From NCBI RefSeq assembly GCF_023896955.1, contig NZ_JAMHIW010000019.1, forward strand, positions 1 through 64,000: a stretch of 64,000 bases of DNA. Reading direction: 5' to 3'. The notes under the pieces were generated by a model. The model was not told the DNA's origin and did no database searches. It worked only from the letters and a program-made list of their open reading frames with translations. The position numbers and the translations under genes are program-made. Origin of the DNA: Micromonospora sp. RHAY321 (GTDB lineage: Bacteria; Actinomycetota; Actinomycetes; Mycobacteriales; Micromonosporaceae). Position 1 is the stretch's first letter; every line of letters starts with the position of its first letter. Of the stretch, positions 1 to 9,051 are shown in pieces.

Positions 1-22
1 CCAACGGGTGGGCCGGCCTGTC

Positions 23-691
23 TCAGTCTGCCCGCCGTCGCTTCCGCGAACGCCGGTGCGGGGCCTGGTCCGGTTCGGACGGGTCGGGGCGTTCGACCCG
101 GGTGGGGTCGCCGCGAACGAGCTCGTCGTGGATGCGCCACCGGGAGGTGGTGACGGCACGTCGGGCCGCCTCGTCGCCGTCCTCGATGCGCCGCCGCAGG
201 AGTTGCAGCGCGATGCGGCGGTTCAGGCTGAACTGCCGCTCGTCGTCCACCACCACCACGATGCCCGAGGGACGGTGGGTCGCCCGTACCGCCGTGCTGG
301 CCTTGTTGCGGTGCTGACCGCCGGGCCCGCCGGTGCGGCAGGCGACGATGTGTACGTCCGCCTCCGCGAACCTGGTCGGCGGAGCGTCGAGCTGGGGTGG
401 GCGAGCGGTGACGTACCAGTTCTTCCGGCCGGTGCCCGACCGGTAGGGGCTGGGAGCCTGCCAGCACAGGGTGCCGGTCCACGAGGCGGCGAAGGCCTCG
501 GCGCCGGCACCGGAGATCTGGATCAGGACCGATCGGTGGGTGCCGGGCCGGTCACCCGGCAGGGTCTCTTCCCTCCGGGTCGTCAGGCCCTGTGCGATGG
601 CGTCGTCCTCCAGACGACGCAGTAGGTGGGTCAGCGCCCAGGCGCACTCCTGCGGGCCACGCCCGGCCGACAGCAGCAGGCGTACGCTCAT
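23..691 (-). CDS. prfH: Peptide chain release factor-like protein PrfH
   Basis: This 222-residue protein is a class-I release-factor relative. It keeps the peptidyl-tRNA hydrolysis loop GGPGGQHRNK at residues 121-130, with the GGQ at 124-126, and the following conserved stretch STAVRATHRPSGI. It is much shorter than RF1 or RF2 and lacks their stop-codon-reading domain, as expected for PrfH. PrfH is known to release peptides from ribosomes whose decoding centre has been cut. The ATG overlaps the rtcB stop codon (ATGA on the minus strand), so the two genes are translationally coupled. The C-terminus is basic (RRSRKRRR). Pairing with rtcB supports a ribosome-rescue role rather than normal termination. 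Confidence 0.9.
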   Translation of the reverse strand: MSVRLLLSAGRGPQECAWALTHLLRRLEDDAIAQGLTTRREETLPGDRPGTHRSVLIQISGAGAEAFAASWTGTLCWQAPSPYRSGTGRKNWYVTARPPQLDAPPTRFAEADVHIVACRTGGPGGQHRNKASTAVRATHRPSGIVVVVDDERQFSLNRRIALQLLRRRIEDGDEAARRAVTTSRWRIHDELVRGDPTRVERPDPSEPDQAPHRRSRKRRRAD

Positions 692-1875
692 GACCGCCCC
701 CGCCTGCGACGCTGGTCACGGCGGTCCGGTCGGGCCGCGGATCCAACGTCGGGCGTCTTGTACGTGACCAGCGGAGTGGTGGCGGCCACCGGTGTGGCCA
801 GGTGGTGGTCGACCAGGTCGGCGATCACCTGCTCGATGCGCTTGTACGCCGTGGGCGCCTCCTCGAAGAGCAACTGGCGGTCCCCGCACACCACCACGGA
901 ACCCACCGGCGTGCGGCGCAGCTCCTCGACCGTGTGCTTGGCCCGGCCTCGGCGCAGGGCGTCGGCGCGGGACATCTTGCGGCCCGCGCCGTGCGCCACC
1001 GAGTGGTTGGCGTCCGCGCCGGCGTGGGCGGCCACGAGGTAGGAGGCGGTACCCCGCGTACCGGCGATGAGCACGTCACGGCCGTCACCGGGGGCCGCGC
1101 CCTTGCGGTGCAGGTAGACCCCGTCGCGGACCTCGACCAGGTTGTGGCACTGGTCCACGATCGGCTCGGTGGGCTCGGCGCCCAGGGCGTGCGCGACCCG
1201 GGCGGCCATCAGCCGGCGGTTGAGCGACCCCCACCGCACGGCGTCGTCGTGCATCGCCAGGTAGGCGGCCGGGTCGGGGGCGGGGCCGGCGCCGTGGACC
1301 TCGGTGTGCGCCCGCAGGATCCGCTCGCCCAGGCCACGGGAACCACTGTGGACGATGAGGACGAGGTCGCCGGCGTCGAGCCCGAGGCGGCTGGCGTGGC
1401 CCGGGTCGAAGACGGTCTCGACGCGTGCGAGTTCGACGAAGTGGTTACCCCGGCCGACCGTCCCGAGGCCCTCCAGGTGACCGGCGGGGATGTCGTCCGG
1501 CGCGACGGCCCAGGCCGGGTCGTCGGCGTGCTGCTGCGGGTCCAGCGCGCGGTCGAGGTCGGGGAACCGGGCGGCGAGCCGCTCGGGCACGGCCCGCTTG
1601 AGCCGGATGGGGAACACGGCGATGCCGCAGCCGATGTCGGAGCCCACCAGGAACGGGTACAGCACGGTCGACGCCATGGCGGCGCCGATGGGCGCGCCCT
1701 TGCCCGGGTGCAGGTCCGGCATGGCGGCAACGTGGATCATGCCGTCGAGGGCGGCCACCTGCCGGCACTGCGTGAGGGCGTCGGACTCGACCCAGCTGGC
1801 GGGGGAGGCGAACACGGTGACGGTGGCGGGGGTGGATCGGGGCAGCGACTCCCGATCCGAGAGGTGCTGGGACAA
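688..1875 (-). CDS. rtcB: RNA ligase RtcB (RtcB2-type, paired with PrfH)
   Basis: This 395-residue protein is an RtcB 3'-phosphate RNA ligase, which joins 2',3'-cyclic-phosphate or 3'-phosphate ends to 5'-OH ends using GTP and Mn2+. Visible motifs are SDIGCGIAVFP (metal ligands D80 and C83), GNHFVE (H145), HSGSRGLG (H176) and HGAGRKMSR with H295, the expected guanylylated histidine. The frame has a TGA three codons upstream of TTG 1875, so translation must begin at that TTG or later. The gene overlaps prfH by 4 bp. RtcB enzymes linked to PrfH are described as repairing ribosomal RNA cut in the decoding centre, and the context suggests the same job here. Confidence 0.92.
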   Translation of the reverse strand: MSQHLSDRESLPRSTPATVTVFASPASWVESDALTQCRQVAALDGMIHVAAMPDLHPGKGAPIGAAMASTVLYPFLVGSDIGCGIAVFPIRLKRAVPERLAARFPDLDRALDPQQHADDPAWAVAPDDIPAGHLEGLGTVGRGNHFVELARVETVFDPGHASRLGLDAGDLVLIVHSGSRGLGERILRAHTEVHGAGPAPDPAAYLAMHDDAVRWGSLNRRLMAARVAHALGAEPTEPIVDQCHNLVEVRDGVYLHRKGAAPGDGRDVLIAGTRGTASYLVAAHAGADANHSVAHGAGRKMSRADALRRGRAKHTVEELRRTPVGSVVVCGDRQLLFEEAPTAYKRIEQVIADLVDHHLATPVAATTPLVTYKTPDVGSAARPDRRDQRRRRGRS

Positions 1876-2181
1876 GGTGGCTCACATCTCGTACAGACGG
1901 AGGGGCGGGCGGCGTCACGGCCCCGGGCGGCGCGGCCGGGGGCTCGGAGCAGATTCGGTGATGTCCGTCAGTACGTCATGGACGCCACTGTGGCGGAGCC
2001 GAGCGCGGCCGGCAAGCGAGTTTCGAGGCCCGGTTCCGTGCAGACCTGGGTGGTGCGTCTGGGGAAGGGGCAGCCCGGGTCCTGCTCTACCTGTCGCACG
2101 AGCGGGAGGAAGACGCCACGGAGCGGGCCTCACCCGCCGAACCGTCCGTCTCCGTACCTCGACGGGCCGTCCCCGCTCGGA
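1876..2181. other. Intergenic region upstream of rtcB
   Basis: About 340 bases lie between the rtcB start and the end of the ice-binding-like gene. I see no convincing gene. It should hold the rtcB-prfH promoter (minus strand), but I could not assign clear -35 and -10 boxes. The left end carries the terminator described next. Confidence 0.5.
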
Positions 2182-2216
2182 GGTGGCCCGGCCGGCACAT
2201 CGCCGGCCGGGCCACC
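2182..2216 (-). terminator. Hairpin terminator of the ice-binding-like gene
   Basis: A perfect 14-bp stem (GGTGGCCCGGCCGG paired with its complement) closes a 7-base loop. It begins 3 bases past the TGA of the minus-strand gene ending at 2219. There is no long T run, which is common for GC-rich actinobacterial terminators. Confidence 0.75.
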
Positions 2217-2218
2217 GA

Positions 2219-3379
2219 TCAGGACTCCTGGCTTCGACGCCGGGCGAGGAAGAACGCGAGCCCGCCCAGGGCGACCATGACGCTTCCCAGGCCCGTCATG
2301 GCAGGGACCGCGCCACCACCGGTTACCGGCAGGATCGGAGACTTGCCGCCCGGGCTGCCAGGGCCACCGGGGGCGCCGGGACTACCAGGTGCTCCAGGGC
2401 TGCCGGGTGCTCCGGGTGCTCCGGGTGCGCCGGGTGCTCCCGGCGCGCCAGGTGCGCCAGGCGCTCCGGGTGCTCCAGGGCTACCGGGGGCGCCGGGACT
2501 ACCGGGTGCTCCAGGGCTACCGGGGGCACCGGGGCTACCGGGTGCTCCAGGGCTTCCCGGGGCGCCGGGGCTGCCGGGAGGGCCGGACGGTCCGGGTGGG
2601 CCGGTCGGTCCGGGTGGGCCGGTCGGTCCGGGCGGACCCGTCGGTCCAGCGCAGGTGGGTGCCGTGATGACGTTGGTGTCGAGGGTGACGGCGGCCGTTC
2701 TCGCCAGGGCGCGGCCCTGGAGTGTCGCGCCCGTTGCCAGCGTGATCGACGCCTGGGCCATGATGGTGCCCACGAAGGTGGTGCCCGTGCCGATCGTGGC
2801 CGAGCTGCCGATCTTCCAGAACACGTTGCAGGCCGACGCGCCGTTGATCAGGACGACGCTGCTGTTCGACGCCGTCGTCAGCGACGAGTCGATCTGGAAG
2901 ATGAACACGGCCGACGGGTCGCCCTGGCCGTTGAGCGTCAACGGCCCGGTCAGCTGCGCGGCCCCGATCCGGTAGACCCCGGCGTTGAGGGTGTTGCCGC
3001 CCAGTTCCGCCGGAAGGTTGGTGAAGGGGGTCCGACCGGCGGCGTCGTTGAAGGCGATCGTCAGGTCGCTCTGGGCCTGGAGGGCGACCGCGTCGCCGAG
3101 GTGGACCTCGCCCCCGATGGTTGCCGTCTCGAAGCCGGCCGCGGTGTTCCCCGGGAACCGGCCGAGGCTCTGGGCCAGGAAGCTGGGGCCGGTGTTGGTG
3201 GGCTCGGCGCCGGCCAGGACGGAGAAGTTGGCCGCCGTTCCCAGGTTCACCGGTGCTTCCTGGGCGTTGGCCGCGGTCGAGCTGAAGAGCAGCAAGCTGG
3301 CCGCCACAGCGGCGGCCGCGGAAGCCGCGAGCGCCGGCAGGGCCGTACGCCGTAGACGAGAATTGGGTTTAGCTGTCAC
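2219..3379 (-). CDS. Cell-wall-anchored ice-binding-like (DUF3494) protein with collagen-like stalk
   Basis: This is a 386-residue secreted surface protein. Order: signal peptide to about residue 39 (cleavage after ANA), a DUF3494/ice-binding-type domain at about 42-235 (starts [13 protein letters not shown] and includes FIFQIDSSL and [21 protein letters not shown]), about 35 collagen-like Gly-X-Y triplets (239-343), the sortase motif LPVTG (350-354), a hydrophobic segment and a RRR tail. I chose GTG 3379 over an upstream in-frame ATG because GGAGGG lies 6 bases before it and the signal peptide then starts correctly. Known members bind ice or act as adhesins. In a soil actinomycete an adhesin or surface role is equally likely. 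No sortase gene is nearby. Confidence 0.85.
   Translation of the reverse strand: MTAKPNSRLRRTALPALAASAAAAVAASLLLFSSTAANAQEAPVNLGTAANFSVLAGAEPTNTGPSFLAQSLGRFPGNTAAGFETATIGGEVHLGDAVALQAQSDLTIAFNDAAGRTPFTNLPAELGGNTLNAGVYRIGAAQLTGPLTLNGQGDPSAVFIFQIDSSLTTASNSSVVLINGASACNVFWKIGSSATIGTGTTFVGTIMAQASITLATGATLQGRALARTAAVTLDTNVITAPTCAGPTGPPGPTGPPGPTGPPGPSGPPGSPGAPGSPGAPGSPGAPGSPGAPGSPGAPGSPGAPGAPGAPGAPGAPGAPGAPGAPGSPGAPGSPGAPGGPGSPGGKSPILPVTGGGAVPAMTGLGSVMVALGGLAFFLARRRSQES
2347..2647 (-). repeat. Collagen-like Gly-X-Y coding repeat
   Basis: A run of 9-bp and 18-bp related units encodes GPT, GPP, GSP and GAP triplets. The N-terminal part is GPT/GPP and the longer C-terminal part is GSP/GAP, which suggests two separate expansion events. 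The antisense strand also reads as a Gly-Pro-rich open frame, a by-product of the repeat. Confidence 0.9.
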
Positions 3380-3688
3380 AGAACACCCTCCGTGGGTACT
3401 ACTCGCAGGCGGCGTCTCACGAACCGCATTCCTGCGCGGAACCATCTATATGACGCAGACAAGTGCGGTGACCACCACATCACGCCAGATGCGCTTATGC
3501 CATCAAAACGGGACAATAAGTCAGCCCGGCGGTGCAAAGAGGATCGACCTTCACGTTCCCGTCGTCGGTCTCGCGTTTCCTGGCTCGGCTCGCCACCACG
3601 GCCACCGGCCGCATCCACATGCGGCATCTGATGTCGGAGCGCCGTCGGCGGCAGCGGTCGCGGTCGGTTCAGCCGACGGGTGCCGTCC
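3380..3688. other. Intergenic region upstream of the ice-binding-like gene
   Basis: About 309 bases separate the ice-binding-like start from the end of the methyltransferase gene, both on the minus strand. It is less GC-rich than its surroundings near 3440-3530 and should contain the promoter. TATAGAT on the minus strand near 3450 is a possible -10 box, but no good -35 is visible. I see no gene. Confidence 0.4.
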
Positions 3689-4342
3689 TCAGTGCAGGTT
3701 CGTCGGGACCGCTCTGATCGCGCGGCCGAGGACGCACGGCGAGGACGGGCTGTTGCTGCCGGCCGGGAACCGGAACCGGTGCACGTCCTCGATGACGAAC
3801 CCGGCGGAGCTGATGGCGGCGGCGGTGTCACGGCCGGTGTGGCAGCCGGCGAACAGTTTCGGCCAGAGCGTCGCGTCGAGCAGCCGTTGGGCCCGTTGCA
3901 GACGGCCGGGCTCCTCGACGGCGACGTGCTCGAAGAACCGCAACTGCCCACCGGGACGCAGCACCCGGCCGATCTCGGCGAGCGCGCTCGCCTGGTCGGG
4001 CACGGTGCACAACACCAACGCGGCCACGGCCGCGTCGAACTCGCCGTCCCCGGCGGGCAGCGCCTCGGCCAGACCGTCGACGACCGTGACCGGTACCGGC
4101 GCCGTCGACGCCGCCCTGAGGGCGGCCGCACGCAGCCGTCGTTCCGGCTCGACCGCGACGACCTCGGTCACCGCGGGAGGGTAGTGGGGGAACATCCGTC
4201 CGTTGCCCGCGCCGATCTCGATCACCCGGCCGGACAGGCCGGCCACCAGGTCCCGTCGGTACTCGGCGGTGCCGGCACGGTCCATGGCCACACTGAGTCG
4301 CTCGTAGACCCGGGCGTACACCGGGTGGGACACCGCCGCCAT
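3689..4342 (-). CDS. Class I SAM-dependent methyltransferase
   Basis: This 217-residue protein has a Rossmann methyltransferase fold. It shows motif I VIEIGAGNG (40-48), an acidic ribose-binding residue E65, motif II DAAVAALVLCTV (103-114) and VLRPGGQLRFFEHV (127-140). The layout resembles UbiE- and METTL7-type small-molecule methyltransferases. The substrate cannot be told from sequence. ATG 4342 is chosen because GGAGG lies 5 bases upstream; longer in-frame starts (to 4504) lack a ribosome-binding site and would add a non-conserved stretch. The reductase at 4582 is divergent, so the two may share a regulatory region. Confidence 0.85.
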   Translation of the reverse strand: MAAVSHPVYARVYERLSVAMDRAGTAEYRRDLVAGLSGRVIEIGAGNGRMFPHYPPAVTEVVAVEPERRLRAAALRAASTAPVPVTVVDGLAEALPAGDGEFDAAVAALVLCTVPDQASALAEIGRVLRPGGQLRFFEHVAVEEPGRLQRAQRLLDATLWPKLFAGCHTGRDTAAAISSAGFVIEDVHRFRFPAGSNSPSSPCVLGRAIRAVPTNLH

Positions 4343-4581
4343 GCCGACCTCCAGGTGCGCTGGGACGCCGTCACCATCCTGCACGACCTGCGCAATCATG
4401 AGCCGTGATGTCCCAGCGCCAGACATCCACAGGTACGTAGCCTGATGTCGTCCGTGGCTCCACCGACCGGGGCATCCCGGCAACTGGATCGACGCACCTG
4501 TCACGGATCGGCGCCCTGTTTCCGTCGTACCTGGTTGGCAACGACTCAGCCCATCGCGGGCAGGCAGGAAGTGGTTCGATC

Positions 4582-5337
4582 ATGAAGATCGTCGTCATCG
4601 GCGGCAGCGGCCTCATCGGCTCCAAGCTCGTGGACCGTCTCGGTGAGCAGGGCCACGAGGCGGTGCCGGCGTCGCCCAAGACCGGCGTGAACACGCTGAC
4701 CGGCGAAGGGGTCAGTGAGGTGCTCGACGGCGCCGACGTCGTCGTCGACGTGTCGAACTCGCCCTCGTTCGAGGACGCCGCCGTGCTGGAGTTCTTCGAG
4801 ACGTCGACCCGGAACCTCCTCGCGGCCGCGGCGGCCGCCGGGGTGGGGCACTACGTGGCGCTCTCGATCGTGGGTTCGGACCGCATTCCCGACAGCGGGT
4901 ACATGCGGGCGAAGGTCGCCCAGGAGAAGCTCATCACCGCGTCCGGTCTGCCCTATTCGCTGGTGCACGCCACGCAGTTCTTCGAGTTCGTCCAGGGCAT
5001 CATCGACGCCGCCGCGGACGGCGACACCGTACGCCTCGCGCCGGTGTTCATCCAGCCGATGGCGGCCGCCGACGTCGCGGCCGCGGTGGCCGAGGTCACG
5101 GTCGGCGCACCGATGAACGGGGCGGTCGACATCGCCGGACCGGAGCAGTTCCGCCTCGACGAACTGGGTCGATCCGTCCTCGCGGCCCAGTCCGACCCCC
5201 GCTCGGTGGTGACCGACCCCGAGGCCCGGTACTTCGGCGCGAAACTCGGCGAACGCTCACTCGTTCCCGCTGGCGACGCCCGCGTCGCCGACACCAACCT
5301 CGACGACTGGCGTGCGCGGGCGGCTCGCGGGAAGTGA
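4582..5337 (+). CDS. NAD(P)-binding reductase, NmrA/atypical SDR type
   Basis: This 251-residue protein begins with a dinucleotide-binding motif (GGSGLIG, 7-13) directly after the start. It lacks the YxxxK catalytic pair of classical short-chain dehydrogenases, like atypical SDR or NmrA-like proteins annotated as NAD(P)H-binding or NADH-ubiquinone-subunit-like. It could be an oxidoreductase or a redox-sensing protein. An AGGAAG element precedes ATG 4582 by about 10 bases. A strong terminator follows 10 bases after the stop. Confidence 0.82.
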   Translation: MKIVVIGGSGLIGSKLVDRLGEQGHEAVPASPKTGVNTLTGEGVSEVLDGADVVVDVSNSPSFEDAAVLEFFETSTRNLLAAAAAAGVGHYVALSIVGSDRIPDSGYMRAKVAQEKLITASGLPYSLVHATQFFEFVQGIIDAAADGDTVRLAPVFIQPMAAADVAAAVAEVTVGAPMNGAVDIAGPEQFRLDELGRSVLAAQSDPRSVVTDPEARYFGAKLGERSLVPAGDARVADTNLDDWRARAARGK

Positions 5338-5347
5338 CGTCCCCGGC

Positions 5348-5385
5348 GCGCTACGGCGGGTCGGTTCTGGGACCCGCCGTAGCGC
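5348..5385. terminator. Bidirectional hairpin terminator between convergent genes
   Basis: A perfect 15-bp stem (GCGCTACGGCGGGTC with its complement) has an 8-base loop. It serves the plus-strand reductase ending at 5337. It also contains the last codons and the TAG stop (5351-5353) of the convergent minus-strand membrane-protein gene. Confidence 0.8.
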
Positions 5386-7603
5386 CGAGGCGCTCCACCA
5401 GCTCCCGCACCGCCCGGATGAACCGGTCGTCGGACTCGCACCCCCAGTGCCCCTGGATGGGTGGGGGGATGCTGTCCCCGGGGGGAGTCACCACGCCGCG
5501 CGGATCCCGCTGCCGGCGGTCCACCGTCATGGCCGGGCCGTCGACGGTCGCCATCTCGCCCGGCCGGTGGCCGGAGAAGATCCAGCCACCGATGGGGTCG
5601 GTGTCACGCCACAGGTTCACCCACCGCCAGCCGACCCGGTCACCAACCTCCTGCAGCACCGCGTCGTTGACGTAGGCGGGGAAGAGCCGGCCGTAGAGCC
5701 GACGCAGCGGTGCCCCGTCGGTGAGCAGGGCGACCCGGCTGCCGACCTGTGGTGGCAACTGGAGCACCGTCGCGGCGACCAGGACCGAGCCGTGGCTGTG
5801 CCCGGTGAGCACCACCGCGTCGCCGCGTTCCACCAGGTAGGTGATGCGTCGGGTCAGCTCCGGCACGGCCCGCTCGGCGTAGCAGGGCGGCGCGAACGGG
5901 TGGGCGGCCCGGGGCCAGAAGGTGCCCAGATCCCAGATGACTCCGACGTACCGCCGGAACTGGCTGGTCCGGTAGGCGAAGACTCCCCCGATGACCAGGC
6001 CGAGGATGATCGCCGCGATCACCCAACTGCCGAACGCGATGGCGAAGGTGACGACGTCGGACGGCACGCCGGCGTACCGCTCGACGACGTCACTCGGGAA
6101 CAGCCCCAGCAGGCCGATGGTGGTGGTGGCCGTGCCGAGTCCCGCGAGACAGCCGAAGACCACGGCCAGGGGCACCAGCTTCTCGGTGAACAGGGCACGT
6201 GCTATCACCTGTCGCACCTGCCGCAGCCGGGGCTCGGCCTCGGCGGGCGGGTCCGGGTGGTCGCGCGCGACGATCGCCGCCGCGGCGCGGTACCGGCCGC
6301 GGCGGGAGACCAGAATGACCAGGCCAACGACGATCAGCGTGAACAGCACCGTCCGGAAGAAGCCGAAGATCGCCCAGGTGTACGCCCACGGCGGGCCGTT
6401 GACGATTCCCTCTCCGGTCGGGGCGTCGCGATCCAGAAAGTCCGCCACCCGGTAGACGAGCTCCGCGGAGTACGCCACCGCCAGACTGATCGCGACGGCC
6501 ACCATCACCAGCGTTCCCAGCCCGAACAGCGGGGTGGCGCCCCGCCGCCGGTCCCGGCGCCAGAGCAGCACCACGCCCAGGGCCACCAGCAGTGTCGTCT
6601 GGGCGACGAACACGCAGGCCAGAATCGCCTCGTAGCCGGGCAGGGCGCCCCCGGTGCGCCACGGCGCCGGGTTGGCCAGCAGGTGGGCTACGACCACCAC
6701 GGTCAGGATGATGGCGGTCGTCCGCAGCGTGGTGGTGATCGCGTCGAGCCGCCGGTCCGTAGCGCCCCGGTCGATCAGCGGGGGCGTGCAGAGCAGGACC
6801 ACGCAGGCGGCCAGGACCACCCCGGTGACCACGACCAGCGTGATCGTGCCGGCCGAGGCGCCGCTCGCGGCTCGGGCGGCGAGCAACGTGACGTCCAGTG
6901 TCGCGAACGCCGCTGCCACGTGGATGGAGCGCAGCCGACCCACCAGCGGCTCGGCGTCCCACTGACCGACCGCGCCGAGCGGTAGACCGGAGACCTCCCT
7001 CTCGGGTGCCCGAAACGCCTCGAAGGTTCTGCCCGGGCGGTTGCTGAGCCGCCAGAGCAGGCCGATGGCGGCGGCCGGGCCCAGCGCGAGCACCGCCAGC
7101 CGCAGCCCGGTGGATTGCCCTCCCAACCAGGAGAACCAGCTACGCCCGGCCAGGCAGCCAGACGAGGTCATGCACTTCCAGGCCAGCAGGTCCAGGGCGA
7201 CGCCGGCGGCGGCGAGGACGTACAGCGCGGTGAGCGTGAGCGCCAGCACCCGGCACAGGGACTTGACCATGGCCTCGGAGCCAGGGTTCGCCGGGCGCAT
7301 CCAGATCGCCACGTTGGCCAGCATGAACGGCAGCAGGAAGACCAGCGCCAGGGTGCGGGCCACGGTCCCGGAGGGCAGATCACCCCAGCGGTACGCCTCC
7401 AGCGCCACCCCCTGCGCGCCGCTGGTGTGCGAACAGCGCGGACTGGCCCGGTAGAAGCCGCCGCTGCGGTCTCCCGCGACCTGCGAGGTCTGCTCCAGCC
7501 CCAACACCTGCTCGGCGCTCGTACTGGAGACCCCGTGCACCCGCAGCTCGACGACCCCGCCAGAGCTGCCCGACCCGCTCAATCGCGCTGATCCATCCGA
7601 CAA
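5351..7603 (-). CDS. Large membrane protein with C-terminal serine-hydrolase-like motif
   Basis: This protein of about 750 residues has many hydrophobic segments through residues 60-540. A soluble C-terminal part contains GHSHGS (601-606), the nucleophile elbow of alpha/beta hydrolases and lipases, with candidate partners D667 or D669 and H719 in a GHWG context. The N-terminus has a conserved-looking ELRVHGVSS stretch. TTG 7603 is the most sensible start: it follows a G-rich sequence, and longer versions run into low-complexity sequence and the divergent gene at 7798. The start is uncertain. Function is unknown; a membrane-tethered lipase or esterase is inference. Confidence 0.7.
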   Translation of the reverse strand: MSDGSARLSGSGSSGGVVELRVHGVSSTSAEQVLGLEQTSQVAGDRSGGFYRASPRCSHTSGAQGVALEAYRWGDLPSGTVARTLALVFLLPFMLANVAIWMRPANPGSEAMVKSLCRVLALTLTALYVLAAAGVALDLLAWKCMTSSGCLAGRSWFSWLGGQSTGLRLAVLALGPAAAIGLLWRLSNRPGRTFEAFRAPEREVSGLPLGAVGQWDAEPLVGRLRSIHVAAAFATLDVTLLAARAASGASAGTITLVVVTGVVLAACVVLLCTPPLIDRGATDRRLDAITTTLRTTAIILTVVVVAHLLANPAPWRTGGALPGYEAILACVFVAQTTLLVALGVVLLWRRDRRRGATPLFGLGTLVMVAVAISLAVAYSAELVYRVADFLDRDAPTGEGIVNGPPWAYTWAIFGFFRTVLFTLIVVGLVILVSRRGRYRAAAAIVARDHPDPPAEAEPRLRQVRQVIARALFTEKLVPLAVVFGCLAGLGTATTTIGLLGLFPSDVVERYAGVPSDVVTFAIAFGSWVIAAIILGLVIGGVFAYRTSQFRRYVGVIWDLGTFWPRAAHPFAPPCYAERAVPELTRRITYLVERGDAVVLTGHSHGSVLVAATVLQLPPQVGSRVALLTDGAPLRRLYGRLFPAYVNDAVLQEVGDRVGWRWVNLWRDTDPIGGWIFSGHRPGEMATVDGPAMTVDRRQRDPRGVVTPPGDSIPPPIQGHWGCESDDRFIRAVRELVERLGATAGPRTDPP

Positions 7604-7797
7604 TCGCCCCCCGAGGCGTCCCGGCAGTCCCTGCCCCACGCATCCGGCCGAGGACGCCCGCCACCCACGTGGCAGGCCGGGGTCTACCCGGCCTGGAGGG
7701 GCGCAATCGTGGCACCAGCGGCGTCCTGCACAGCCGGCACCCGACCGCGGGCCGTGGCGGCCAGGACTGATCCGGGCGGGGTGGGGTAGGTGCCGCC

Positions 7798-9012
7798 ATG
7801 GTCGATGCCGGTCGGAACGGGGCGGACGGGGATGCACCGACCCGGCCCGACGACTCCGCCCGGGCCGGCCTGGCGGGGGTCGCCGCCAGGGTTCCGGCTC
7901 GTTCGGCCGCCGTCCTGCGGGAACGGTCGCGTCGGCTGCGCGCCACCTGGGGGCTCGCCGTGCAGGCCGGCCTCGCCGCGGCGCTGTCCTGGGTGGTGGT
8001 GCACGACGTGCTGCACGTCTCTCAGCCGGTGTTCGCGCCGATCTCGGCGGTGTCGACTCTCGCCGCGTCGGTGGGTCAACGCCTGCGCCGTACGGTCGAG
8101 TTGATCATCGGCGTCACCGTCGGGGTGCTGATCGGTGACCTGCTGCTCGTCGTGATCGGCACCGGGTGGTGGCAGCTCGCACTGATCGTGGTGCTGGCGA
8201 TCGTCGTCGCGTTGTTTCTCTCCGGCAGTGCGGCGGTGGTCATCCAGGCCGGGGCGACCGCGGTGCTCATCGCCACGCTCACCCCATCCGTGCGTGATCT
8301 GGAGATCCCCCGGTTCGTGGACGCGCTCGTGGGGGGAGCGGTGGCACTGCTGGTCACCGCCGTGCTGCTGCCGCTGAACCCGCTCCGGGTGCTCAACCGG
8401 GCCGCCCGTCCGGCGCTGGACCTGCTCAGCGCCCAGCTCGACGCCACCGCCGGCGCGCTGGCCGAGCGCGAGGTCGCTCCGGCGCGTACCGCCCTGGTCG
8501 AGCTGCGGCAGAACAAGGACGAGCTGAAGGCCCTCGTCGAGGCGACGCAGGGGGCGCGGGAGGCCAGCATCCTGTCGCCGGTGCACTGGCACCAGCGGCA
8601 CGGGCCGGTGGGCCGGTACGCGCAGGCGGCGGAACCGATCGACCGGGCGATGCGCAACAGCGGGACGTTGATCCGCCGGGCGGTGACCCTGATCGAGGAC
8701 GGCGAGCCGATCCCGGAGCCGATGCCGACGGCGGTCGCGGGCCTGGCCGAGGCGGTCCGGCTGTTGAAGCGGCAGTTCGCCGCCGGCGACGAACCCAGGC
8801 GGGCGAGGGATCAGGCACTGCGGGCGGTCTGCGCTGCGGGTGACGCCTACCGTGAGGGGGTCGGTTTCTCGGGCGCGGTCGTCGTCGCGCAGGTCCGCAC
8901 GACCGTCAGCGACCTGCTGGTGGCCACCGGGCTGAGCCAGGAGGACGCGAACCACCTGGTCCGGCGCGCGTTCGGCGAGTTGACGCCGCCCATCAGGGGT
9001 CGCAGGGGTTGA
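7798..9012 (+). CDS. FUSC/aromatic acid exporter family membrane protein
   Basis: This 404-residue protein has an N-terminal block of membrane helices (about 50-205) typical of the FUSC/ArAE family, then a long cytoplasmic alpha-helical region. The first helices include the family-like stretch LSWVVVHDVLHVSQPVFAPISAV. Family members export aromatic acids or are of unknown function. It is divergent from the membrane hydrolase gene over a 194-bp gap. AGGTG lies shortly before ATG 7798. Confidence 0.8.
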   Translation: MVDAGRNGADGDAPTRPDDSARAGLAGVAARVPARSAAVLRERSRRLRATWGLAVQAGLAAALSWVVVHDVLHVSQPVFAPISAVSTLAASVGQRLRRTVELIIGVTVGVLIGDLLLVVIGTGWWQLALIVVLAIVVALFLSGSAAVVIQAGATAVLIATLTPSVRDLEIPRFVDALVGGAVALLVTAVLLPLNPLRVLNRAARPALDLLSAQLDATAGALAEREVAPARTALVELRQNKDELKALVEATQGAREASILSPVHWHQRHGPVGRYAQAAEPIDRAMRNSGTLIRRAVTLIEDGEPIPEPMPTAVAGLAEAVRLLKRQFAAGDEPRRARDQALRAVCAAGDAYREGVGFSGAVVVAQVRTTVSDLLVATGLSQEDANHLVRRAFGELTPPIRGRRG

Positions 9013-9051
9013 CCAGGGCGTACGGCCACTCGTCCGCAAGCTGACACCACC

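Noticed and set aside
2347-2647. CRISPR-like repetition
   Set aside because: Units are 9-bp coding multiples without spacers, inside a gene.
2277-2975. Collagen-like open frame on the plus strand
   Set aside because: The Gly-Pro repeat reads as Gly-Pro-rich on both strands; only the minus strand has a signal peptide, a domain and an anchor.
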